This document shows positions 35,579 to 46,055 of a stretch of DNA of 64,000 bases, piece by piece; within the stretch, counting starts at the first letter, position 1; each line of letters opens with the position of its first letter. Position numbers and translations under genes: made by a program. The notes beneath the pieces were generated by a model. It was not told the origin of the DNA. It saw only the letters and a list, made by a program, of their open reading frames with translations, and did no database searches. The stretch is taken from positions 1-64,000 of the forward strand of contig NZ_JAUCZG010000018.1 of the NCBI RefSeq assembly GCF_030373225.1, written 5' to 3'. This DNA is from Hydrogenophaga sp. Its GTDB lineage: Bacteria > Pseudomonadota > Gammaproteobacteria > Burkholderiales > Burkholderiaceae_C.

Positions 35579-37290
35579 GCACCCACCTCGTGAGGAAAGA
35601 ACCGCAGCACGCTGTCCACCGGGTTGGGTGCTGCCTGGCCCAGGCCGCAGATGCTGGCGTCGCGCATCACCTGCGAGAGTTCTGCCAGCAGGGCAGCGTC
35701 CCACACCGGCGCCTGCATGAGTTGCACCGCCTTGGTGGTGCCGGCGCGGCAGGGCGTGCACTGGCCGCAGGACTCGTGCTCGAAAAAGCGCATCAGGTTC
35801 AGCGCTGCGTCGCGCGCCCGGTCGTTCTGGCCCAGCACCACCACGGCCATCGACCCGACGAAGGCGCCGTGTTCGCTCAGGGTGTCGAAGTCCAGCGGCA
35901 CGTCGGCCAGCGCGGCGGGCAGGATGCCGCCGGAGGCGCCGCCGGGCAGGAACGCGTAGAGCGTGTGGCCATCGGCCATGCCGCCGGCGTGCTCCATGAC
36001 CAGCTCGCGCAAGGTGATGCCGGCCGGCGCCAGGTACACGCCCGGGCGCTTCACCCGGCCCGACACCGAAAAACGGCGCAGGCCGTTGCGCCCCGCGCGT
36101 CCGTGCGAAGCCAGCCAGGCGCCGCCGTGCGCCAGGATCTCGGGCAACCACCACAAGGTCTCGGGGTTGTGCGCCAGCGTGGGTCGGCCAAAGACACCAT
36201 GGAACGCCACGATCGGCGGCTTCAGGCGCGGCAGTCCGCGCCGGCCTTCGACCGACTCGATCAGCGCCGACTCTTCGCCGCAGATGTAGGCGCCCGCGCC
36301 ACGACGCAACTCGATGCGTGGTGGCCGGTAGCCCGGGTATTGCGCAGCCAGCGCCTGCAGGCGCGCATCGAGCGCGGTGAGCTCGCGCTGCAGCAGCCGG
36401 CGTGCGTCGTGGTACTCGTCGCGCAGGTAGAGCCAGACATGCTCGATGCCGACCACCTGCGCGGCGATCAGCAGGCCCTCGAGCACCTGTGGCGCGCCGG
36501 CCTGCGCGCTGGTGAGCAGGTGGCCGTCCTTGAAGGTGCCGACTTCGCCCTCGTCGATGTTGACCACCATGTGGCGCGGGCCGGCCTGGGTTCGCACCGT
36601 CTCCCACTTGCGCCAGGCCGGAAAGCCCGCGCCGCCCAGGCCACGCAGGTGGGAGGCCTTGAGTTCGGCCAGCACCGCGTCGGCACTGAGCTCGCCCGAC
36701 AGCAGGCGCTGCAGTTGATGGAGTCCGGACGCCTCGGGCACCGGCAGCTCGCGCGGGCCGGTGTCGCCACTGGCCAGCAAAGCCTGCACCGCGTCGACCG
36801 TGGCATGGGGCAACTGGCGCTGGCCCACGCAGGCCGCCGGCGCACGGTGGCACTGACCGATGCAGGGCGCGGGCTGCACGCGCACAGACGCGTCGTTGGC
36901 CAGCGCGGCCTGCAGATCGTGCATCAACGTGGCACTGCCGGCCATGGAGCACGAGAGGCTGTCGCAGACGCGGACCACGGTGGCGGGCACGGCCGCGTCG
37001 TCGTCCACGATCTCGAAGTGGTGGTAGAAGCTCGCGACCTCGAACACCTCGACCTGGCTCAGGCGCAGGCGCTCGGCCAGCGCGGCCAGGTGGCCGTGGC
37101 GCAAGGCCCCCTCGGCATCCTGCAGCCGGTGCAGGTGTTCGATCAGCAGATCGGTGCGTGGCGCAAGACCCTCGCACAGCGCGGCCACGCGTTCGCGCGC
37201 CTGCGGCGAGGTCTGGCGGCCCTTGGGCGTGTGGCGGGGCGCGCCGCGGCGAACGGCGCCCACGGGGCGGATGGGGATCACGGTGCTCAT
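35575..37290 (-). CDS. Formate dehydrogenase beta subunit, NuoE-NuoF fusion
   Basis: A 571-residue diaphorase subunit. Residues about 25-160 form a NuoE-like [2Fe-2S] domain (CDSLSC and CIGQC). The rest is NuoF-like: GLGGAGFPAWRKW and AGAYICGEESALIESVEG for FMN and NADH, and CGQCTPCRAGT for the [4Fe-4S] cluster. In Cupriavidus these two parts are separate FdsG and FdsB proteins. The fused form with a two-gene operon is that of Methylorubrum FDH1 (beta about 572). It transfers electrons from the alpha subunit to NAD. It is the first gene of the operon, divergent from the ModE-like regulator gene. Confidence 0.94.
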   Translation of the reverse strand: MSTVIPIRPVGAVRRGAPRHTPKGRQTSPQARERVAALCEGLAPRTDLLIEHLHRLQDAEGALRHGHLAALAERLRLSQVEVFEVASFYHHFEIVDDDAAVPATVVRVCDSLSCSMAGSATLMHDLQAALANDASVRVQPAPCIGQCHRAPAACVGQRQLPHATVDAVQALLASGDTGPRELPVPEASGLHQLQRLLSGELSADAVLAELKASHLRGLGGAGFPAWRKWETVRTQAGPRHMVVNIDEGEVGTFKDGHLLTSAQAGAPQVLEGLLIAAQVVGIEHVWLYLRDEYHDARRLLQRELTALDARLQALAAQYPGYRPPRIELRRGAGAYICGEESALIESVEGRRGLPRLKPPIVAFHGVFGRPTLAHNPETLWWLPEILAHGGAWLASHGRAGRNGLRRFSVSGRVKRPGVYLAPAGITLRELVMEHAGGMADGHTLYAFLPGGASGGILPAALADVPLDFDTLSEHGAFVGSMAVVVLGQNDRARDAALNLMRFFEHESCGQCTPCRAGTTKAVQLMQAPVWDAALLAELSQVMRDASICGLGQAAPNPVDSVLRFFPHEVGA

Positions 37291-37337
37291 GGGCGCAGAC
37301 TAGCACCGGCGCGCGGTTCTAATATGTTTTTCATTGC

Positions 37338-38429
37338 ATGAAGCCGGAGCCGAACCCCATGCTGCGCATCACCCTGCAACCCCGTTGGCACATTGGCCAG
37401 GACGGCGGCCTCGCGCTCGACGCCAACACCTTGCTGCAGTTGCTGGCCGCGGTGCAGGCCTCGGGCAGCATCGCGCAGGCGGGCCGCGAGCTCGGCCTGT
37501 CGTACCGCCACGCCTGGGGACTGCTGCAACAGGCCGAACAGCTGTTCGGGCAGGCGCTGCTGGTGCGTGGCCGGGGCCAGGGCTCGGCACTGACCGAACT
37601 GGGCACCAAACTGATCTGGGCCGATGCGCGCATCGGCGCGCGGCTGCAACCGCTGCTGGAGTCCCTGGCCTCGGAACTCGAGGGCGAGCTGGGCCGGGTG
37701 CAGCGCCGCCAGCGCGCGGTGCCGCGCCTGCACGCCAGCCACGGGTTTGCCGTGGCGGCGCTGCGCGAGCAGCTCGCCGCGCGCCAGGTGGCGGTGGAAC
37801 TGCGCTACCGCAACAGCCTGGAGGCGGTGGCCGCGCTGTCGCAGGGCGACTGCGAACTGGCGGGCTTTCATGTGCCGCTGGGCGAGTTCGAGGCCGCGGC
37901 GGCGCAACGCTTTCTCGCCTGGCTCAAACGCGACCAGCACCTGCTGGTGCACCTGGCGGTGCGCACCCAGGGCCTGTTCTGCGCCGCGGGCAACCCGAAA
38001 GGCATCCAGGGGCTGCACGACCTCAGGCGGCGCTCGCTGCGCTTCGTCAACCGCCCGGAAGGTTCGGGCACCCGGGTGCTGACCGAGCTGCTGCTGCAGC
38101 GCCATGGCATCGAAGCGCGGACGGTGGCCGGCTTCGACAACACCGAACTGACCCACGCCGGCGTCGCGGCCTATGTGGCCAGCGGCATGGCCGATGTGGG
38201 CATCGGCGTGCAGACCGCCGCCGACCGCTTCGGCCTGCATTTCATTCCGCTGCTCAAGGAGCGCTATTTCTTCGCCATGCCACCCGACGCGATGGAGCGC
38301 AGCGAACTGCGCCCGGTGCTCGCGGTGCTGCGCTCGCCTGCGTTCCGTGCGCGCGTGGCGGCGCTGCGCGGCTACGAGGCGGCGAACACCGGACAGGTGA
38401 TGGCGGTGGCCGAGGCCTTCGCCGGCTGA
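37338..38429 (+). CDS. ModE-like HTH regulator with C-terminal periplasmic-binding-like domain
   Basis: A 363-residue regulator. The N-terminus is a ModE/LysR-type winged helix (LLQLLAAVQASGSIAQAGRELGLSYRHAWGLLQQAE, about residues 28-65), and residues about 120-360 resemble a PBP_like type II binding fold (FVNRPEGSGTRVLTELLLQRHG). ModE-type HTH proteins sense molybdate or tungstate. Here the ligand domain is different, so the effector could be the oxyanion or a related signal. It lies 47 bases from, and divergent to, the formate dehydrogenase operon, so it most likely controls that operon. Confidence 0.85.
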   Translation: MKPEPNPMLRITLQPRWHIGQDGGLALDANTLLQLLAAVQASGSIAQAGRELGLSYRHAWGLLQQAEQLFGQALLVRGRGQGSALTELGTKLIWADARIGARLQPLLESLASELEGELGRVQRRQRAVPRLHASHGFAVAALREQLAARQVAVELRYRNSLEAVAALSQGDCELAGFHVPLGEFEAAAAQRFLAWLKRDQHLLVHLAVRTQGLFCAAGNPKGIQGLHDLRRRSLRFVNRPEGSGTRVLTELLLQRHGIEARTVAGFDNTELTHAGVAAYVASGMADVGIGVQTAADRFGLHFIPLLKERYFFAMPPDAMERSELRPVLAVLRSPAFRARVAALRGYEAANTGQVMAVAEAFAG

Positions 38430-38430
38430 A

Positions 38431-39708
38431 TCAGTCCCCGCACACGCCGGCGCGCTCGAGCATGGCGTGCAGCAGCACATTGCAGCCGGCGGTGATGTGC
38501 GCGGGCTTCGCGTCTTCGATCTCGTTGTGGCTGATGCCGTCCTTGCAGGGAATGAAGATCATGCCCGCCGGTGCGAGCTGGCCGGCGTAGATCGCGTCGT
38601 GCCCTGCGCCCGACACCACCGGCATGTGGCTCAGGCCGAGCTGCCCGGCGGCGCGCTGCACGGCCTGCACGCAGCCGCCATCGAACGGCTGCGCCGCGTA
38701 GCTCGACACCAGCTCGATATGGATGGACATGCCGGTCTCGACCTCGAGACGGGCCGCCAGGGCGCGCACCTCGTCAACCTGCCGGTCGACCAGCGCATCG
38801 GTGCTGTTGCGCAGGTCCATGGAAAACTTCACCCGGCCGGGAATCACGTTGCGGCTGTTGGGATGCACCTGCACCATGCCCACGGTGCCGCGCCCGTGCG
38901 GGCCGTGGCGCAGCGCCGAGGCCACCACCTCCTGCATCAGCTGCGTGGCCACCTGCAGCGCGTCGCGCCGCAAGGCCATGGGCGTGGGACCGGCGTGTGC
39001 CTCCATGCCGGTCACGGTGCAGTCGAACCAGCGGATGCCGAGCACGCCCTGCACCACACCAATGGTGACGTCGGCGTCTTCGAGCACCGGGCCTTGTTCG
39101 ATGTGGGCCTCGAAATAGGAACCGATGGGATGGTCGCCGGGCTCCTGGTCGCCGATGTAGCCGATGCGTTCGAGCTCCTCGCGCACGCTCCTGCCCTCGG
39201 TGTCCCGGGCGGCATAGGCATGGTCCAGCGTGAAGGCCCCGGCAAACACGCCCGAGCCCATCATCACCGGCACAAAGCGCGAACCCTCTTCGTTGGTCCA
39301 GAAGGCCACCTCGATCGGCGCCTCGGTCTCGATGCCGTGGTCGTTGAGCGTGCGCACCACCTCGATGCCGGCGAGCACGCCGTAGTTGCCGTCGAACTTT
39401 CCGCCGGTGGGCTGGGTGTCGATGTGGCTGCCGGTCATGACCGGGGGCAGCGACGGATCGCGCCCGGGCCGGCGCATGAAGACGTTGCCGATCTTGTCGA
39501 CGGTCACGCTCATGCCGGCCTCCCGCGCCCAGCGGGTGACGAGGTCGCGGCCCTGGCGGTCGAGGTCGGTCAGCGCCAGGCGGCACACGCCACCCTTGGG
39601 CGTGGCACCGATCTGTGCAAGCTCCATCAGCGAAGCCCAGAGGCGGTCTCCGTCGATGCGCAAGGCGGTGCTGCGGCTGGAAGGCAGGGTTGTGGTGCAG
39701 GTGTTCAT
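38431..39708 (-). CDS. M20-family Zn-dependent N-carbamoyl-L-amino acid hydrolase / allantoate amidohydrolase-like
   Basis: A 425-residue di-zinc hydrolase. Metal-ligand motifs are GSHIDTQ (His95), KFDGNYG (Asp106) and NEEGSRF (Glu141), with HIEQGPVLE near residue 205 and GAGHDAIYAG and DGISHNE near the C-terminus. Family members cleave N-carbamoyl amino acids, ureidoglycine/allantoate or beta-ureidopropionate. The substrate here is not fixed. The gene starts inside the stop of the GntR regulator gene (ATGA) and is the last gene of the ureide/amide locus. Confidence 0.93.
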   Translation of the reverse strand: MNTCTTTLPSSRSTALRIDGDRLWASLMELAQIGATPKGGVCRLALTDLDRQGRDLVTRWAREAGMSVTVDKIGNVFMRRPGRDPSLPPVMTGSHIDTQPTGGKFDGNYGVLAGIEVVRTLNDHGIETEAPIEVAFWTNEEGSRFVPVMMGSGVFAGAFTLDHAYAARDTEGRSVREELERIGYIGDQEPGDHPIGSYFEAHIEQGPVLEDADVTIGVVQGVLGIRWFDCTVTGMEAHAGPTPMALRRDALQVATQLMQEVVASALRHGPHGRGTVGMVQVHPNSRNVIPGRVKFSMDLRNSTDALVDRQVDEVRALAARLEVETGMSIHIELVSSYAAQPFDGGCVQAVQRAAGQLGLSHMPVVSGAGHDAIYAGQLAPAGMIFIPCKDGISHNEIEDAKPAHITAGCNVLLHAMLERAGVCGD

Positions 39709-40442
39709 GGCGGTTCGGTTTCAGGCTCGGGGTTGTCACGGTAGGCGGCGAAGGCATCGCGCAGGCGCCGCCCGCGCACCGGCGTGTCGACCAGCGAGCG
39801 TTCGAGCTCCACCAGGTGCCGGCGCATTTCGGCCGCGGCGGGGGCGCTGCCCCGCGCCAGTGCATCGATCAGGTCGACATGGCGGTGTGCCACGCAGACC
39901 TGCCCGCCACCGACCTTGAAGCGCGCCATCAGCAGCGAGGTGGTGGGCAGCAGGCCGTTGAGCAGCCGTCCAAACACGGGGTTGCCGTGCATGCGTGTGA
40001 GGGCGTGGTGAAACTCGCCCGACAGGCGGATGGCCTCTGCCCGGTCAACACGCTGGTCGGCGGATTGCTCGGCCTGGGCGACCGCACGCAACTCGGCCAG
40101 CTGTTCTGCCGTGAGCCGGCCACCGAGGCGGCGTGCCACCTCGCATTCGACGATGCGGCGCGCCTCGAACACGTGCACCGCGTCTTCCAGGCTGGGCAGC
40201 GGAACACGCGCCCCCCGGTTGTGTCGCAGCTCGATCACCTGGTCTTGCGCGAGCCGCTGCAGGGCCTGACGCACCACCGTGCGCGAAACCTTGAACTCGG
40301 TTGCCATCTCGGCTTCGCGCAGCCATTCGCCCGGCGCCAGCCGGTGTTCGAGCACCGCGAGGTAGATGGCCTCGTACACCCGGTCGGTCGCGGTACCGTC
40401 GGGATCGATGGATGGAGCCGGGGAAGGCCGTTCGGGGTTCAT
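39705..40442 (-). CDS. GntR-family (FadR/FCD) transcriptional regulator
   Basis: A 245-residue regulator with an N-terminal winged helix (APGEWLREAEMATEFKVSRTVVRQALQRLAQD, about residues 36-70) and an FCD ligand-binding domain (about residues 85-225, with metal-type His residues in GEFHHALTRMHG and AHRHVDLIDAL). This family usually represses a neighbouring catabolic operon until a small acid binds. Two copies of TTGTATGCAA in the divergent promoter region at 47.8-48.0 kb fit its operator type. It is in the same direction as the locus and overlaps the hydrolase gene. Confidence 0.94.
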   Translation of the reverse strand: MNPERPSPAPSIDPDGTATDRVYEAIYLAVLEHRLAPGEWLREAEMATEFKVSRTVVRQALQRLAQDQVIELRHNRGARVPLPSLEDAVHVFEARRIVECEVARRLGGRLTAEQLAELRAVAQAEQSADQRVDRAEAIRLSGEFHHALTRMHGNPVFGRLLNGLLPTTSLLMARFKVGGGQVCVAHRHVDLIDALARGSAPAAAEMRRHLVELERSLVDTPVRGRRLRDAFAAYRDNPEPETEPP

Positions 40443-40575
40443 GCGTCAACATTGGAACAGGCCCTGCGGCCCGCCACCAACCGGGGATTTCCACGACGCA
40501 CGATGGTCTTGCCCGGACCTCCCGGACCGGGCGCTTCGACGTCTGCGGCAACGGGGTTCAAGGGGAGGTCCCGAC

Positions 40576-41787
40576 TCACCGGCTGTCGGCCTGCCTGGCG
40601 ACGATGCGCTCGGCCAGGTGCACCAGGCTGCGGTCGCTGCCGCGCGGGCCCAGCAGCGAGATGCCCAGCGGCGCGCCGGCGCGCCGCGCCAGCGGCAGAC
40701 TGAGCTGGGGAAAGCCCGACAACCCGGCCACGCAGAGCAGGCGGATGGCGCGGTTGCGGTAGTCCTCCAGCGCACTCTCGGGATCGGCCACGCGGGGGGC
40801 GATGTCGGGCATGGTCGGCAGCACCAGCACGCCGTCGTCGCCGAGCAGTCGGGCGAGGTGGTCGGTGAAACGCTCGCGAAAGGCACGGCCCTCGGCGGCC
40901 TGCGCATCGCTCACCCTGGAGCTCCATTCAAAACGCTGCGCCACGCCCGGGCCCAGCGGGGGCGCGAAGCGGCGGATGAAGTCACCATCCACCTGCCACG
41001 ATTCGTGGCCCTGGATGTGGCGGAAATGCCAGTACATCGCATCCAGGCTGTCCAGCACCACTTGCGCCTTGCCGGCCTTGCCGAGCGCGGCCTCGATCTG
41101 GCTGCGCGCGGGTGCGAGCGCCTTGCGCGCCTCGGGGGTGGCCAGCGCCCACAGGTCGGCCGGCGCGAGCAGGCGGACCTCGCCGGGCAAGGCTGGCGCG
41201 TCGTCGCCGAGCAGCACATTGGCCACCCGCGCAAAGGTGGGCACGTCGCGCGTGAACCAGCCACAGGTGTCCAGGCTCGGCGCCAGGTCGAGCACGTCGC
41301 GCAGGCTCACGCGACCGTGGGTCGGCCGCAGACCGACCAGGCCGCAGTGGCTGGCCGGGGCGCGCACCGAGCCGCCGGTGTCGGTGCCCAGGGCGAAGTC
41401 GCACAGGCTGTGCGACACGGCCGCTGCCGACCCGCAGGACGAGCCGCCCGCGATGCGCTCGGGCGCGGCGCCATTGATGGGTGAGCCGAAGTGGGCGTTC
41501 TGCCCGTTCATGGAGAACGCCAGTTCGTCGGTGATGGTCTTTCCCACAAAACGCGCCCCGGCATCGAGCAGCGTCTGAACGGTGGGCGCGGTGCGGTTCT
41601 GCACGCCGAGCAAGGCCAGCAACAAGGGCTGGCCGCCGCTGGTGGGATAGCCGTGGATGTGGAACAGGTCCTTGACGCCGAAACCCAGGCCGGCGAGCGG
41701 GCCGGTGGCGGCGCGCGGCACCGGCACGGCCGGATAGGGCATGAAGGCGCGGGCGGGGTCGTGCAGAACGTCGGCGTGAGGGGTCAT
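40576..41787 (-). CDS. Amidase-signature hydrolase
   Basis: A 403-residue amidase-signature protein. The catalytic triad is visible: Lys39 (GVKDLF), cis-Ser116 (GGSSCGSA) and nucleophile Ser140 (GTDTGGSVR). The glycine/serine-rich signature region spans about residues 112-145. Amidases of this family release ammonia or amines from amides and carbamoyl compounds, including the last step of ureide pathways. The ABC-transporter genes upstream and the N-carbamoyl hydrolase gene downstream suggest a substrate brought in by that transporter. Confidence 0.94.
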   Translation of the reverse strand: MTPHADVLHDPARAFMPYPAVPVPRAATGPLAGLGFGVKDLFHIHGYPTSGGQPLLLALLGVQNRTAPTVQTLLDAGARFVGKTITDELAFSMNGQNAHFGSPINGAAPERIAGGSSCGSAAAVSHSLCDFALGTDTGGSVRAPASHCGLVGLRPTHGRVSLRDVLDLAPSLDTCGWFTRDVPTFARVANVLLGDDAPALPGEVRLLAPADLWALATPEARKALAPARSQIEAALGKAGKAQVVLDSLDAMYWHFRHIQGHESWQVDGDFIRRFAPPLGPGVAQRFEWSSRVSDAQAAEGRAFRERFTDHLARLLGDDGVLVLPTMPDIAPRVADPESALEDYRNRAIRLLCVAGLSGFPQLSLPLARRAGAPLGISLLGPRGSDRSLVHLAERIVARQADSR

Positions 41788-41819
41788 GGTGTTTCAGTCA
41801 GGGGAAAGAACAGGCGCGC

Positions 41820-42811
41820 TCAGGCCGCGGTGTCGGCCACGCGCAGACAGCGCACGCTGTGACCGGCGGCCAGCCAGCTGATCCCGGGTCGGGTGGTCGT
41901 GCAGGCATCCTGCACCCAGCGGCAACGATCGGCAAAGGCACAGCCGGCGGGCAAGGCGGTGAGATCGGGCGGTGACCCGGCAATGGTCTCCAGCCGCGTG
42001 CCCTTGGGCAGTGCACCGCTGGCACGGCTTTTGAGCAGGGCCAGGGTGTAGGGGTGTCGCGGTGCGCGCAGCAAGGTCGCTGCAGCGCCCTCCTCCACGA
42101 TGCGCCCGGCATACATCACGGCGATGCGGTCGGCCACCTCCACCGCCGCGCCGATGTCGTGCGTGACGAAGATCACCGACAGGCCCAGCTCGCGCTGCAG
42201 CTCGCGCAGCAACAGCAAGATCTGGATCTGCACCGTGGCGTCGAGCGCGGTGGTGGGCTCGTCGGCCAGCAGCAGCTGCGGCCGGCAGGCCAGCGCCAGC
42301 GCGATCATGGCGCGCTGGCGCATGCCGCCCGACATCTCGTGCGGGTAGGCCTGCAGGCGCCGCTCGGGGCTGGGAATGCGCACGCGCTCGAACAGTTCAA
42401 GCGCACGCTGCTGCGCCTGGGCCGCACTCACGTTGTCATGCCGGCGAATGGCTTCCGTGATCTGCGCACCCACCGAATACACCGGGTCGAGCGCCAGCAG
42501 CGGCTCCTGGAAGATCATCGACGCGACCTTGCCCCGGTAGTCGGCGAGCGCCTGGGTGCCGAGCGCGAGCACGTCGTGCTCGCCCACACGCATCTCGCCC
42601 TCGATGCGGCTGCGTCCTGGCGGGTGCAGCCGCAGCAGGCTGCGCAGCGTCACGCTCTTGCCCGAGCCGGATTCGCCGATCAGCGCAACCACCTCGCCGC
42701 GTTTGACCTGCAGGTCCACGCCGTTGACCGCCTCCACCGGCTTCTTGCCGCCGGTGAAGGTCACGCGCAGGTTGCGCACATCGACGAAAGGCTTGTCGGT
42801 GTTGTCGGTGT

Positions 42812-42815
<4 letters not shown>
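41820..42815 (-). CDS. OppD-like peptide ABC transporter ATPase
   Basis: A 331-residue ABC ATPase: Walker [12 protein letters not shown], signature MSGGMRQR, Walker [13 protein letters not shown], and H-loop [10 protein letters not shown]. The C-terminal oligopeptide-transporter extension has the [14 protein letters not shown] cysteines that bind an iron-sulfur cluster in some Opp/Dpp ATPases. It pairs with the OppF-like ATPase to power import. The ATG at 42815 overlaps the stop of the OppF-like gene (ATGA). Confidence 0.95.
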
Positions 42816-43855
<1,040 letters not shown>

Positions 43856-43918
43856 GTCATCAACTCCTTTGTGTGGGCACCCGCACTGCCACGCATGCGA
43901 ACACCCAGCCAAGAGATA

Positions 43919-43993
43919 CCGCCGGGCCGGCTTTGCCGGACGGCAGGTACCGCCCACCTGCAAGGGGGGTGGCGCCGAAGGCGACGCGGGGGG
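43919..43993. repeat. C/G-rich intergenic repeat between oppF- and oppC-like genes
   Basis: Tandem hairpins GCCGGGCCGGCTTTGCCGGA and a GGGGGGTGGCGCC segment fill the gap between two co-directional transporter genes. It belongs to the same loose repeat family as 16619-16701. Confidence 0.65.
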
Positions 43994-44887
43994 TCATTGC
44001 TTGATTTCCATCGCCGAGCGCAGGCCGTCGGCCAGCAGGTTGAAGGCGATCGAGGTGATGAAGATCATCACACCGGGCAGGGCCGCGATCCACGGCTGCA
44101 CGTAGATGGCGGTGCGCAGGGTGTTGAGCATCAGGCCCCACTCGGGCTCGGGCGGCTTCACGCCCAGGCCCAGGAAGCTCAGGCCCGAGGCCAGGATCAT
44201 GGCCACCGCAATCAGGCTGGTGGCGTACACGAAGATCGGCCCGAGCACATTGCCCAGCACATGCACCCGAACGATGGTGAAGGCATTCGCCCCCGAGGCG
44301 CGCGCCGCGTCCACGAAGTCGCGCCCGCGGATCTGCGTGGTCACGCTCTCGGCCACCCGCGCAATGGGCGGTATGAAGACGATGGTCAGCGAGATCAGCG
44401 AGTTGGTGATGCCCGCCCCCAGTGCGCCCGACAAGGCAATGGCCAGCAGCACCGAGGGGAAGGCGTAGAACACGTCGATGGTGCGCATCATCACCGTGTT
44501 GAGCGTGCCGCCGGCGTAGCCCGCGGTGATGCCGATCACCGATCCGACCACGAACGCCAGGATCACCGGCGTGATGCCCATGAACAGCGAAAGCCGCGCC
44601 CCCACCATCAGGCGCGACAGCATGTCGCGCCCGAGCTCGTCGGTGCCCAGCGGGTGGCCCTCGAAGCCGATGGGTTTGAGGCGTTTCATCATGGAAGAGG
44701 CGTACGGATCGGAGGGCACCAGCCACGGCCCGAACACCGCCAGGATGAGCAGGATGGCCACCACCACCGCCGCGCCGATGGCCACGCGGTCGCGCATGAA
44801 ACGCCGACCCACGGTCTGCCAGTAACCGGGCGATCGTTCGAAGGCCAGTGGCTGAATGACGGCCTTGGGCATGGAAATCTCATTCAT
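43994..44887 (-). CDS. OppC-like peptide ABC transporter permease
   Basis: A 297-residue inner-membrane permease with about six helices. The N-terminal OppC region (FMRDRVAIGAAVVVAILLILAVFGPWL), HPLGTDELGRDMLSRL and the EAA loop (AARASGANAFTIVRVHVLGN) are present. The start is the ATG at 44887 (MNEISMPKAV). It forms the translocation pore with the OppB-like protein. Confidence 0.94.
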   Translation of the reverse strand: MNEISMPKAVIQPLAFERSPGYWQTVGRRFMRDRVAIGAAVVVAILLILAVFGPWLVPSDPYASSMMKRLKPIGFEGHPLGTDELGRDMLSRLMVGARLSLFMGITPVILAFVVGSVIGITAGYAGGTLNTVMMRTIDVFYAFPSVLLAIALSGALGAGITNSLISLTIVFIPPIARVAESVTTQIRGRDFVDAARASGANAFTIVRVHVLGNVLGPIFVYATSLIAVAMILASGLSFLGLGVKPPEPEWGLMLNTLRTAIYVQPWIAALPGVMIFITSIAFNLLADGLRSAMEIKQ

Positions 44888-44950
44888 GAGACGGTCCTTT
44901 GTCGTGAATGCGGCGAACAACACACACCGCCGCTGCAGGGAGGTCCCGGA

Positions 44951-45032
44951 TTCCAGGGATGCCGTGGATCCGGCTCTGCCGCTCCACAGGCATCGCCCCC
45001 TTGAGGGGGTCGCGCAAAGCGCGGCGGGGGTG
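44951..45032. repeat. C/G-rich intergenic repeat between oppC- and oppB-like genes
   Basis: A near copy of the element at 16619-16701, including CCAGGGATGCCGTGGATCCG, GGCTCTGCCG and CGCCCCCTTGAGGGGGTCGC followed by GCGGCGGGGGTGG. It separates two co-directional permease genes. Confidence 0.85.
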
Positions 45033-45037
45033 GTTTT

Positions 45038-45988
45038 TCATCGAGCTATACGGGGATCGAGCAGGGTCTGGATCACATCCACCACCAGGTTGAGCACCAC
45101 GAAGAACATGGCCAGCACCAGGATGGTTCCCTGCAGCAACGGCAGGTCGCGCTGGAAGATGGCCGAGTTCAACAGGAAGCCGGTGCCTGGCCAGGAAAAC
45201 ACGGTCTCGATCAGGATGGAGCCGCCCAGCAGATAGCCCAGCTGCAGACCCATCACGGCCAGCGCGGTGGGGGCGGCGTTCTTGACCACGTGGGTGAACA
45301 CGCCGACGTCGGTGAGGCCCTTGGCCCGCAGGCCGACGATGAACTCCTGCGCCAGGATGTCGGCCACCAGCGCACGCACGGTGCGCGCGATGATGCCCAT
45401 GGGAATCACGCTCATGGTCACGGCCGGCAGGATCATGTGCTTGACATGCTCCCAGTCCCAGACCCACTCGCTGGAGCCGCCCGGACCGGCGCCGCCCGGG
45501 GGCAGCCACATCAGGATGCTGGAGAAGATGATCACCAGCACCATGCCCAGCCAGTAGTGCGGCACGCTCACGCCCAGCACCGAGGTGAGGGAGGCGGCCT
45601 TGTCGAGCCAGGAGTTCTGGAAATAGCCGGCCACGAAACCGAACAGGCAACCAAACACAAAACCGATCACCGTGGCCAGCACGGCCAGCCGCAAGGTGTT
45701 GACCACCGCACGCATCACCTCGTCGGTCACCTCCCGGCCCGAAGCGATGGAGGTGCCCAGATCGCCCTGCAGCGCGCGCCACACCCAGCTGGCGAACTGC
45801 TCGGGATAGGAGCGGTTGAAGCCGTAGAGCTCGATCAGCTGCTGCTGCAGCTCGACCGACGCATCGGGCGGCAGGATGGAGACCAGCGGATCCCCCGGTG
45901 ACAGGTGCACCAGGGCAAAACACACCAGCGCCACACCCAGCATGATGGGCAGCGTGTAGAGCACACGCCGAAAGAGAAAAGTCAGCAT
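45038..45988 (-). CDS. OppB-like peptide ABC transporter permease
   Basis: A 316-residue inner-membrane permease. The N-terminal RRVLYTLPIMLGVALVCFALVHLSPGDP, a long periplasmic loop, and the EAA loop (LRAKGLTDVGVFTHVVKNAA) are typical of OppB/DppB. About six helices are visible. It is the first permease after the binding-protein gene. Confidence 0.95.
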   Translation of the reverse strand: MLTFLFRRVLYTLPIMLGVALVCFALVHLSPGDPLVSILPPDASVELQQQLIELYGFNRSYPEQFASWVWRALQGDLGTSIASGREVTDEVMRAVVNTLRLAVLATVIGFVFGCLFGFVAGYFQNSWLDKAASLTSVLGVSVPHYWLGMVLVIIFSSILMWLPPGGAGPGGSSEWVWDWEHVKHMILPAVTMSVIPMGIIARTVRALVADILAQEFIVGLRAKGLTDVGVFTHVVKNAAPTALAVMGLQLGYLLGGSILIETVFSWPGTGFLLNSAIFQRDLPLLQGTILVLAMFFVVLNLVVDVIQTLLDPRIAR

Positions 45989-46020
45989 CGCTCGAACCCC
46001 CGGGTCAGCTTCGGTGCAAA

Positions 46021-46046
46021 CCCCGCAGCCCGAGGGGGCCGCGGGG
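46021..46046 (-). other. Stable hairpin between the binding-protein and permease genes
   Basis: CCCCGCAGCCC (46021-46031) and GGGCCGCGGGG (46036-46046) pair with one mismatch and a 4-base loop. It lies just after the binding-protein gene. Such hairpins often protect the binding-protein mRNA and reduce read-through, so the binding protein would be made in excess over the permeases. Confidence 0.55.
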
Positions 46047-46055
46047 CACAGGCGC

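Noticed and set aside
37291..37337. A ModE-type box in the gap between the formate dehydrogenase operon and the regulator
   Set aside because: There is AT-rich sequence (TAATATG) but no clear two-arm ModE consensus.
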